NCBI GenBank assembly: GCA_012965455.1
Contig: DTSG01000540.1
Location: forward strand, 1 to 7,024
Length of the DNA stretch: 7,024 nucleotides
DNA from: Planctomycetaceae bacterium
GTDB lineage: Bacteria > Planctomycetota > Planctomycetia > Pirellulales > Pirellulaceae
Direction: 5' to 3'
The notes below the pieces were generated by a model. That model saw only the letters and a list, made by a program, of their open reading frames with translations. It was not told where the DNA came from and did not search any database. Shown here in pieces: positions 1 to 5,858 of the stretch. The stretch's first letter is position 1. Each line of letters begins with the position of its first letter. The position numbers and the translations under genes are program-made.

Positions 1-1293
1 GTAATCGATTCCTCCGTCTCTAAAGCTGAAATCGACGCCTATGCCGACACACACGGCCCGGACATTCAGGCAAATCAAAAACAAACAGGTGAGGCAATTT
101 TGCAGAAGTACGTTAACTTTCAAAAGTCCTATCCTGGCCTAGCTGCCGATACCGCATCGTTGAATTATGAAAAAGTCCCCGAACTGTTAACGGCACGAAA
201 TAAGACATTGCTTGGTGAAAAGAAACAACTTGAAACCCAAATTGCTTCTCTTACAAGTCAACTCAAGGTCGTCACGACGGCTCAACACACTAACACAACC
301 AAGCAACTGACCAATTCGAGTACAGCCGTGGCATCCGCCCAAAAGGATCTAGCTGACTTTCGAACCGACCGTCAAGCAACGGCTGCAGATTACGATACTG
401 CCATCAGGAAACATAATGACGCGTTAGCTGTCAAAGATCAACAAATCGCCAATAAGGACACCGAAATCCAGAGCGCCGCTCAGCGACTGAGTAACCAAGA
501 AGAAAAGAACCTTGTCGCCCAACTCAAAGCACGACCCAAAAGCGAACGTTTTGAAATACCCGATGGAAAAATCACCTCCATCAACGAAGCTTCCGGAATC
601 GTCTGGATTAATATTGGCAGTCGAGATCGACTCAAGCCCTTAACCAACTTCAGCGTCTACCCCGCCGCACAACTGGGAGTGATGCGAGGGTCTGGAGATA
701 TCAAAGCTAAAATTGAAGTCATTAAAATCCTCGACGGACAATTCGCACAATGTCGCATCATCGAAGACAGCATTAATGATCCTATTTTGATCGGCGATCA
801 AATCTACTCGCCATTGTGGCAACGAGGGATTCAAGTTCACTTTGCACTTATCGGTTTCTTTGATATCGATGGTGACGGCAAAAGTGATCGTGATAAAGTC
901 AAGAACATAATCCGTTCCGCTGGTGGAATTATAGATGCTGAATTGTCTATCGAAGACATAGCAGATCCAGAAAAAATAAACCTGATTCGCACGGGTAACA
1001 TTACCGTCGATACTCAATATCTGGTTCGGGGTTCAGTGGATGCGATCATCAACATCGACCGCACAACCTATAACCGCTTTGAAGAAAAAGCAAAGGATTA
1101 CAATGTTGAATCCATCACCGTTAATTCACTATTGAATTACGCGGGATACAAAAACACGCGCGACGCAGTGGGTCTAAGTCGAGGATTTGACAACGACAAC
1201 CCTAAAGCACTTGTTAAACCTGTTTTGAAAGGTGAAGACAAGCGAAATCAACTACGTAAGCCACCAACGCGTGGCACCGACGGTGCTTTCTAG
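1..1293 (+). CDS. C-terminal part of a large coiled-coil protein with FlgT-C-like and BRCT-like segments (5' end outside window)
   Basis: The reading frame is open from base 1 to the TAG at 1291-1293, giving 430 visible residues. A TTG at 100 is in frame, but no stop precedes it, so the gene surely begins left of the window. Visible residues about 63-175 are charged, Gln/Ala-rich and look like a long coiled coil. Residues about 184-275 (bases 550-825) are beta-rich with an 'IPDGKITSI...VWINIGSRD...F.VY...GDQIY' pattern resembling the FlgT C-terminal type of fold. Residues about 276-385 resemble a BRCT domain: a hydrophobic strand, an SAGG turn, 'TQYLVRG', then a helix and 'VESITVNSLLNYAGY'. 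An EF-hand/dockerin-like loop, DIDGDGKSDRDK, lies at 862-897. The C-terminal 25 residues are basic and proline-rich. No catalytic motif is visible. Function is unknown; a structural or envelope-tethered role is a guess. The reading frame is certain, the domain calls are tentative. Confidence 0.85.
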   Translation, partial: VIDSSVSKAEIDAYADTHGPDIQANQKQTGEAILQKYVNFQKSYPGLAADTASLNYEKVPELLTARNKTLLGEKKQLETQIASLTSQLKVVTTAQHTNTTKQLTNSSTAVASAQKDLADFRTDRQATAADYDTAIRKHNDALAVKDQQIANKDTEIQSAAQRLSNQEEKNLVAQLKARPKSERFEIPDGKITSINEASGIVWINIGSRDRLKPLTNFSVYPAAQLGVMRGSGDIKAKIEVIKILDGQFAQCRIIEDSINDPILIGDQIYSPLWQRGIQVHFALIGFFDIDGDGKSDRDKVKNIIRSAGGIIDAELSIEDIADPEKINLIRTGNITVDTQYLVRGSVDAIINIDRTTYNRFEEKAKDYNVESITVNSLLNYAGYKNTRDAVGLSRGFDNDNPKALVKPVLKGEDKRNQLRKPPTRGTDGAF

Positions 1294-1299
1294 AGCACC
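1274..1299 (+). terminator. possible weak terminator hairpin over the stop codon
   Basis: GCACC (1274-1278) pairs with GGTGC (1282-1286) across a 3-base loop and is followed by TTTC. Alternatively GGTGCT (1282-1287) pairs with AGCACC (1294-1299) across a 6-base loop. The arms overlap the end of the coiled-coil gene. The stems are short and the U-tract is poor, so a terminator role is only possible. Confidence 0.25.
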
Positions 1300-1375
1300 T
1301 GTAACCGGTGTAGTTCATTAGTAACAGCGGTACAGTAATCTTGTGTGGACTGCTGCATTTTCAACGACATACCGT

Positions 1376-1381
1376 TATAAT
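1376..1381 (+). promoter_or_regulatory. candidate -10 element before the small helical gene
   Basis: A perfect TATAAT lies 74 bases before the ATG at 1456, inside the only sizeable intergenic gap (1294-1455). No convincing -35 box is found at 16-18 bases upstream (CTGCAT at 1353-1358 is poor). If used, transcription would start near 1388 and leave a leader of roughly 65-70 bases. The rest of the gap holds only short inverted repeats. Confidence 0.3.
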
Positions 1382-1442
1382 CTCGGTTAACTATACGTCG
1401 CCCATTTCACGACGATGGGAAGCGATTGCTGCCGCCAATTTC

Positions 1443-1448
1443 GGGGAG
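1443..1448 (+). promoter_or_regulatory. ribosome binding site fixing the start at 1456
   Basis: GGGGAG sits 7 bases before the ATG at 1456. The in-frame TTG at 1426 has no such site, so the ten extra N-terminal residues it would add are unlikely to be translated. Confidence 0.7.
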
Positions 1449-1455
1449 TTATTTA

Positions 1456-1722
1456 ATGTCGATACCTATGAATTCACAACAAGTTCTTGATCGCGAGTAC
1501 TTGGAGATCCGTGGAAAGATTCTCGAAGTCGCTGCGTCGCTTGACCGCCTCGAGCGCGCCGCTGGCGATGTAGCCCAAGACCCGCGGATGACGCTGATAC
1601 AGCAAGGGCTACAGATCGCCCTTCAATCCAATGACGCTCAAGGTGATTCAAGGGCTAAACAAATTCAACTGCTCTTTTCGCGAGAGTATGCTGATTCTTG
1701 GCGAAAAGAGTTTGAGTTATAG
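1456..1722 (+). CDS. small all-helical protein of unknown function, next to eboB
   Basis: This encodes 88 residues and ends at the TAG at 1720-1722. The start is chosen because GGGGAG lies 7 bases upstream. The protein has no signal peptide, membrane segment or cysteine. It reads as two or three amphipathic helices: residues 10-35 (LDREYLEIRGKILEVAASLD), 42-56, and 64-85 ending FSREYADSWRKEF. The regular hydrophobic spacing and lack of catalytic residues suggest a protein-protein interaction or helper role. I recall similar short LDRExLEIR proteins from planctomycetes, unnamed and without known function. It lies 67 bases before the TatD gene on the same strand, so co-transcription is plausible, although a separate TATAAT lies between them. 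It is not EboA, which is much longer. I am confident it is a real gene; its function is unknown. Confidence 0.8.
   Translation: MSIPMNSQQVLDREYLEIRGKILEVAASLDRLERAAGDVAQDPRMTLIQQGLQIALQSNDAQGDSRAKQIQLLFSREYADSWRKEFEL
1672..1710 (+). repeat. perfect 10-bp inverted repeat at the end of the small gene
   Basis: CTCTTTTCGC (1672-1681) and GCGAAAAGAG (1701-1710) are exact reverse complements separated by 19 bases, and the right arm is followed by TTTGAGTT. The repeat lies inside the coding region, 9 bases before the stop codon. It could form an mRNA hairpin that attenuates read-through to eboB or protects a 3' end. It could also be a coincidence of coding sequence. Confidence 0.5.
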
Positions 1723-1731
1723 GCCAAGGAT

Positions 1732-1737
1732 TATAAT
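1732..1737 (+). promoter_or_regulatory. candidate -10 element before eboB
   Basis: A perfect TATAAT lies 52 bases before the eboB ATG at 1790, just after the small gene's stop. The best -35 candidates, AGTTTG (1709-1714) at 17 bases or TTGAGT (1712-1717) at 14 bases, are weak. The gap is AT-rich, so a chance match is possible. Otherwise eboB would be expressed from the upstream promoter. Confidence 0.28.
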
Positions 1738-1789
1738 TCATCTGTTTGAATAAATTCTCTGTTAATCACAAAATAGAAAAGACAACGTT

Positions 1790-2602
1790 ATGGATTACTT
1801 CGATCCCCACATACATATGGTTTCACGGACCACCGACGATTACGAAATACTCGCAAAAATGGGATGTGTTGGTATGAGTGAGCCCGCGTTCTGGGCTGGT
1901 TTTGACCGTGGTAGCGTGGATAGCTTTCGCGATTATTTTCATCAACTAACGGATTTTGAACCGCAGCGAGCGGCTCAATACGGAATCCAACATTTCACTT
2001 GGCTGTGCATTAATGCCAAGGAAGCGGAAAATGTTGAACTCTCTCGTGAAGTGATCGCGATGATTCCAGAGTTTCTCGACCGCCCCAATGTATTGGGCAT
2101 CGGCGAAATTGGCTTGAACAAGAACACCAAGAATGAATCCACTATTTTCCTTGAACATATGGAATTGGCGATACAGTACAACCAACAGATACTCATTCAT
2201 ACGCCACACCTTGAAGACAAGTACCAAGGTACTCGGATGATCCTTGACATGCTTACTGCCGATTCACGCATCGACCCGACGCGGGTCTTGGTCGACCATG
2301 TAGAGGAGCATACTGCTGCTGAAGTACTCGATCGTGGATTTTGGGCGGGCATGACACTCTATCCCATCACAAAATGCACTCCACAACGAGCAGTCGATAT
2401 CATTGAAATGTGTGGTGGAGAGCGACTTTTGGTCAACTCGGCCGGCGACTGGGGACCTTCCAAACCGACCGCTGTTCCTGACCTCATCTTAGAAATGCGA
2501 CGCCGAGAACATTCCGAAGATTTGATTCGCAAAGTTGTCTATGACAACCCGCTTGAGTTTTTCAGTCAAAGCGAAAATTTTAACTTCCAACCGCGTGATT
2601 AG
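1790..2602 (+). CDS. eboB: TatD-family metal-dependent hydrolase, EboB type
   Basis: This 270-residue protein has the length and motifs of the TatD branch of the amidohydrolase superfamily, a TIM barrel with a two-metal site. The expected ligands are all visible: H7 and H9 (DPHIH), E106 (GIGEIGLN), H137 (LIHTPH), H170 (VDH) and D220 (NSAGDWG). It is therefore probably an active hydrolase. There is no signal peptide or membrane segment, so it should be cytoplasmic. TatD proteins are usually called DNases, but the substrate of the Ebo branch is unknown. The EboB assignment rests on family resemblance plus the neighbouring eboF and eboC homologues, which face it on the opposite strand. No good Shine-Dalgarno precedes the ATG, only the A-rich AAATAGAAAAGAC. 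The conserved DPHIH five residues into the frame supports this start. Its stop codon lies in a hairpin shared with eboF. Confidence 0.85.
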   Translation: MDYFDPHIHMVSRTTDDYEILAKMGCVGMSEPAFWAGFDRGSVDSFRDYFHQLTDFEPQRAAQYGIQHFTWLCINAKEAENVELSREVIAMIPEFLDRPNVLGIGEIGLNKNTKNESTIFLEHMELAIQYNQQILIHTPHLEDKYQGTRMILDMLTADSRIDPTRVLVDHVEEHTAAEVLDRGFWAGMTLYPITKCTPQRAVDIIEMCGGERLLVNSAGDWGPSKPTAVPDLILEMRRREHSEDLIRKVVYDNPLEFFSQSENFNFQPRD

Positions 2603-2617
2603 CGTGTGACGTTAATC
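2597..2617. terminator. hairpin spanning both convergent stop codons
   Basis: GATTAGCGT (2597-2605) and ACGTTAATC (2609-2617) form a 9-pair stem around a GTG loop. On the plus strand there is one G-U pair; on the minus strand the same position is an A-C mismatch. The eboB TAG (2600-2602) lies in the left arm and the eboF stop (2614-2612) in the right arm. It is followed only by TTCTC on the plus strand and has no U-tract on the minus strand. It may mark mRNA 3' ends rather than act as a strong intrinsic terminator. Confidence 0.4.
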
Positions 2618-3937
2618 TTCTCGGCAAACTTCTGCGATCAACATTTCAGCGAGATCCAGGTCACACCAACTTCGACCCTGTAAAAGATCCGGCTGATTAG
2701 AAACAATAACGCTCTGTTGATCATTGTCCGCAGATGGAACTCCATGCGACCCACAAATCAACGTCGCATCCAGCGGTGTCCTGCGAGTTGCCATATCAAA
2801 ATACAATTCAACGGGGTCATAACCCGGTTTGCGATGGATATCTACTGTCCGTGCGAATGCGGGGCAGGCGTCATCTTGCAACCACCAATAATAAGCTTGC
2901 CAACTATTTGAAGTTGAAACCAACATTAATTCGCCACTGCGCTCGTGCGCTAATCCACGTTCCGCTTGCTTCTCGGCTGTCAATACTTCAGCAATCCCAT
3001 CAACCGCCTCAAACAGTTGCTTGACACGCTGAATCACCGTAGGTTCCGCATCCTTAATAAAGACATGCGAGAACTGGTGATCAACCAGTGCCCACGCTGA
3101 GCTATTCAAATCCAGATGTTCGCCATCGTCTTCAACTCGAACTTGCAACAGTCCTGCATCACGCAAAACCCGATTTGGATACGTTACGTGGTTAACTTCG
3201 CTAATCACGTACTCGCTAGCAAAAACCCAGGTAACATCCGCAGGATCCAACACAGCGTGCACACCATCAACTAAGACTTGAATCACTCCGTCCAGTTCCT
3301 TGACCGCTGCCAAGGCCTCGGGACTATTGGGTCCTTGTTTTTGAGCAGCGTAATCGAGGTGCGGTAAATACAAAAACGAAAAACGTGGTTGGTTCTTACT
3401 TATCGCTTGCACCGCGCTACGAATAATCCACTCCGTCGACTGAATGTTTGACAGCGGACCCCAGAAGTGCTTCAGCGGAAAATGATCTAGGGTTTCAAGC
3501 AATTCACCATAGAGTTGCGTCGGCTTGGTGTAGCACCACAGAGATTCGGAACCATCGGGATTGTGCACCGGCGCTGGCATACAAATCCAATCCGCTCCGC
3601 AGCCTTTGCTCAGCATAGGAAACCAAACGGCCGAAGTTAAATCTGGGGATATCGCATGCAGCCGATCCCAAATCTGAGGTGCTTGGATCTTATCGTTCCA
3701 GGCCGTCCACATTTCAACTTTTTGCTCTTCTCGCCAATAAAATCCATTGGCGATCACACCGTGCTCCGACGGAGTTTTCCCTGTTAACATTGTTGCTTGC
3801 GCGGGCCAAGTTACGGCTGGAAACGTCGATCTTAAAGGTTGCTGATCACCAGTAGTCGTTACAGCCGACAGCGCTGGCATTTGTGATAAATCGGATTGCC
3901 TCAATCCGGGAATACTGCAATACACCACGTGTCGCAT
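2612..3937 (-). CDS. eboF: alkaline phosphatase superfamily / NPP-like phosphodiesterase, EboF type
   Basis: This encodes 441 residues from the ATG at 3937, chosen because AGGAG lies 8 bases upstream. A GTG at 3973 would add 12 residues but has no ribosome site. The nucleotide pyrophosphatase/phosphodiesterase core is clear: 'TFPAVTWPAQATMLTG' (38-53) holds the expected nucleophile Thr43, and 'SEHGVIANGFYW' (57-68) holds Asn64. Further family blocks are 'YLPHLDYAAQ' (190-199), 'FASEYVI' (239-245), 'VDHQFSHVF' (285-293), 'HERSGEL' (331-337) and 'TVDIHRKPGYDPVEL' (364-378). Compared with well-studied NPPs, several metal ligands look changed: SIPG replaces the usual D-G near the N-terminus, Q199 sits where His is expected, and E242-Y243 where Asp-His is expected. 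These changes appear typical of this subfamily as I recall it. No signal peptide is visible, so it is probably cytoplasmic. It is the last gene of the operon, 37 bases after eboC. The substrate is unknown. Confidence 0.85.
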   Translation of the reverse strand: MRHVVYCSIPGLRQSDLSQMPALSAVTTTGDQQPLRSTFPAVTWPAQATMLTGKTPSEHGVIANGFYWREEQKVEMWTAWNDKIQAPQIWDRLHAISPDLTSAVWFPMLSKGCGADWICMPAPVHNPDGSESLWCYTKPTQLYGELLETLDHFPLKHFWGPLSNIQSTEWIIRSAVQAISKNQPRFSFLYLPHLDYAAQKQGPNSPEALAAVKELDGVIQVLVDGVHAVLDPADVTWVFASEYVISEVNHVTYPNRVLRDAGLLQVRVEDDGEHLDLNSSAWALVDHQFSHVFIKDAEPTVIQRVKQLFEAVDGIAEVLTAEKQAERGLAHERSGELMLVSTSNSWQAYYWWLQDDACPAFARTVDIHRKPGYDPVELYFDMATRRTPLDATLICGSHGVPSADNDQQSVIVSNQPDLLQGRSWCDLDLAEMLIAEVCRED

Positions 3938-3945
3938 CGATAAAA

Positions 3946-3950
3946 CTCCT
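3946..3950 (-). promoter_or_regulatory. ribosome binding site fixing the eboF start
   Basis: AGGAG on the minus strand lies 8 bases before the ATG at 3937-3935 and decides in favour of that start over the GTG at 3973. Confidence 0.7.
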
Positions 3951-3974
3951 ATCCTCTGCCCTCGCCCGGGCACA

Positions 3975-4985
3975 TCAAGTGGTACGAATCCATTTTGATA
4001 AAGTCAACATCGGTAACAATAATGCAATCGTCAATACCGCCATGCTAGAGTGACTTACAATAGCCACCACACACGCATCCAAAAAAATCAACGACCGTAA
4101 ACAGTGTATAACTCCAACTTGCACTCGTTCTGGCCGGGGGTCGAAAATCGCGGCAACCGCACGATAGAGAATTAATATCGCCAGAACACCAAACAGTAAC
4201 CCAGTACTATCGGGTTTCAATTGCAAGCGTCCACTTTGAGCTAGATCGATTGGAAAACTAGACAGACACACAAACCCTAAAGCCATGACGGCAACACCGA
4301 AACTCAAGAGCCAGCGGTTACTCGTGCGAGCCTCCGTTCGCGCAAACCACGTTAAACCTGCTACGAAAACCCCGATACCACCGGCGATGAGTAGATGGTG
4401 TTTTTCAAACCCACAAAATATTGCCTTATCGCTTGCGACATAACTCATCCCCAACAACACATTTAACATGCGGCACATTCCCATCATCAGCGGAGCGAGC
4501 GGTGTCTTTTTTAACACTCGGTTGTATAACAAAACCGAAACTGCAATGGCACATCCGAGCAAACATCCACGCAGGCCTGCCGTACTCGCAAACAGGATGC
4601 CAGCAAGCATCAGGCCCATTCCGCAGCGAGCGGCCACTCTTAATGAAATTACTCCCGCAGCCAACGGCCGATCGGATCGCTGCTCTTGATCTTGTTCAAT
4701 GTCAAATACATCGTTGAGTACCATGCCGGAGCTATACAAACAAAACGTTGCTGCGAGCAACCCTGCCAGCGGCCACGCGTCTTGAGCACTCAATGTTAAT
4801 ACACGGTCATCACTCAATACAACGAGATACCCCATCAATACATTGGCAAACGCCGTGAACACGTTACCGATTCGCAGCAGTTGCATCCAAGCGTGCAACT
4901 TGAAACCGCGACTCGTCTGAGTACCGGTTGGGTCCGCTGGCGAGAGAGATTCCGATGTTTTTTCAGACCTGTCATTACTGTTCAT
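3975..4985 (-). CDS. eboC: UbiA-like integral membrane prenyltransferase, EboC type
   Basis: This 336-residue protein has a polar Ser/Thr-rich N-tail (about 1-27) followed by roughly nine hydrophobic segments, as in UbiA-family intramembrane prenyltransferases. The first Asp-rich motif is intact: NDVFDIEQD at 91-99 (D92, D95, D99), followed by RSDRPLAAG at 103-111. 'LRIGNVFTAFAN' (37-48) and 'LYNRVLKKTPLAPL' (153-166) with 'MCRMLNVLLG' (170-179) are typical of the family. The second Asp motif, normally D-x-x-x-D between later helices, is not seen; the likely position reads 'GLTWFARTEARTS' (210-222). This pattern fits the EboC branch and leaves open whether it is a standard prenyltransferase. 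The ATG overlaps the upstream permease stop in an ATGA, and GGAG lies 9 bases upstream, so translation is probably coupled to the ABC transporter. Confidence 0.87.
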   Translation of the reverse strand: MNSNDRSEKTSESLSPADPTGTQTSRGFKLHAWMQLLRIGNVFTAFANVLMGYLVVLSDDRVLTLSAQDAWPLAGLLAATFCLYSSGMVLNDVFDIEQDQEQRSDRPLAAGVISLRVAARCGMGLMLAGILFASTAGLRGCLLGCAIAVSVLLYNRVLKKTPLAPLMMGMCRMLNVLLGMSYVASDKAIFCGFEKHHLLIAGGIGVFVAGLTWFARTEARTSNRWLLSFGVAVMALGFVCLSSFPIDLAQSGRLQLKPDSTGLLFGVLAILILYRAVAAIFDPRPERVQVGVIHCLRSLIFLDACVVAIVSHSSMAVLTIALLLPMLTLSKWIRTT

Positions 4986-5854
4986 GAACTAGCACTCCGG
5001 TAACTCCGCAGCGCTCGCTTAAATATGCGGCGACTCACAAATAGGCTGCCGATGCTGGCACAAAGTGCAAACGCAGCAAGTTGCCAATTCGCAGAGGTCA
5101 TACCGTCTAAAGGTCTCGCTAGAAATCTTGCAGGAATATTGACGACTAATAAGACCGGAATAAAAAACGTAAAGGCAATCCACAATCCCATGCCCCACCC
5201 CGGCGTTTTATAAATTTCCATCGGGTAGCGCGAGAAATTGGTTAGGTAGAACCAAAAATTGTAGAGCGTCTGATTTCGTCCCAACCAAACACTCGTGGCA
5301 GCCAAACTGATCATCACGCTATACATAATCGCCACGCCACAAACCAAATAAAGTGGATACAGAAACAACACCGGCCACGCCAATACCAGCGGGTCATCTG
5401 CCACAACCATCAACTGATACAGACTATAACTCAACAAACCAATTCCCATCATGCACGTTGAGAGACTCGACCAGTCGATTCTAGGAAATGAAATAATAAA
5501 CTGAGTGTCAATGGGTTTGAGCAGTGCGAAGTCAAAATCACCGGTGCGTATTAGCTCACTGAACTTTTGAGCATTGGGCATAAAGAACGTTTGGATGATG
5601 CTGTTAATAATCCAAGTTGTTGCCAAGAACACAAAGAACTGATATTTTCCCCAACCGGTTTTTGCACCAATCTCGTCGGTATACTGAAAAACGATCATGT
5701 AAAACCCAACATTCATTATCGTCCACGACATCGTGGAAATACTCTGCAAGATGAAATTTGTGCGAAAAGACATGTCGCGAATTAAACTGTTACGCGCAAA
5801 CGTTAGAAACACTTTGCCATACAAGGGACGAAAAGTTGATGGTTGTTGCCGCAC
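4982..5854 (-). CDS. ABC-2 type exporter permease 2 (COG3694-like)
   Basis: From the GTG at 5854 this encodes 290 residues. A GTG at 5893 would add 13 residues, overlap the previous gene by 35 bases and lack a ribosome site, whereas GGGGGA lies 7 bases before 5854. The protein has about six hydrophobic segments (around 33-56, 70-90, 128-150, 158-186, 221-239 and 255-274). It has the conserved cytoplasmic coupling stretch 'LIRTGDFDFALLKPID' (101-116), which contacts the ATPase, then 'FSRYPMEIYK' (207-216) and 'VVNIPARFL' (237-245). These are typical of the second permease in three-gene ABC-2 export systems (ATPase, COG4587-like, COG3694-like). It is expected to form a heterodimer with the neighbouring permease in the inner membrane. 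It starts 4 bases after the permease 1 stop and ends in an ATGA overlap with eboC. The substrate cannot be read from the sequence. Confidence 0.88.
   Translation of the reverse strand: MRQQPSTFRPLYGKVFLTFARNSLIRDMSFRTNFILQSISTMSWTIMNVGFYMIVFQYTDEIGAKTGWGKYQFFVFLATTWIINSIIQTFFMPNAQKFSELIRTGDFDFALLKPIDTQFIISFPRIDWSSLSTCMMGIGLLSYSLYQLMVVADDPLVLAWPVLFLYPLYLVCGVAIMYSVMISLAATSVWLGRNQTLYNFWFYLTNFSRYPMEIYKTPGWGMGLWIAFTFFIPVLLVVNIPARFLARPLDGMTSANWQLAAFALCASIGSLFVSRRIFKRALRSYRSASS
4995..4998 (-). promoter_or_regulatory. ribosome binding site of eboC inside the permease gene
   Basis: GGAG on the minus strand lies 9 bases before the ATG at 4985-4983, within the last codons of permease 2. It supports eboC initiation at the ATGA overlap. 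Confidence 0.6.
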
Positions 5855-5858
5855 GACG

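Noticed and set aside
640..1017. Minus-strand open frame of about 125 codons inside the coiled-coil gene
   Set aside because: It lies fully within a well-supported gene, has no family resemblance and is a reading-frame shadow. The same applies to the other internal opposite-strand frames in the window.
1426..1455. TTG start extending the small gene by 10 residues
   Set aside because: No ribosome site precedes 1426, while GGGGAG is well placed for the ATG at 1456.
1294..1455. tRNA, small RNA gene or CRISPR repeats in the largest intergenic gap
   Set aside because: No cloverleaf, direct repeats or strong stem-loops were seen. Only a TATAAT and short inverted repeats are present.
3957..3972. 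Hairpin TGCCC / GGGCA in the gap between eboC and eboF as a terminator
   Set aside because: The stem is only 5 pairs and has no U-tract. The two genes look co-transcribed.
3938..3973. GTG start extending the EboF-type protein by 12 residues
   Set aside because: No ribosome site precedes it, the added residues do not resemble the family, and AGGAG is well spaced before the ATG at 3937.
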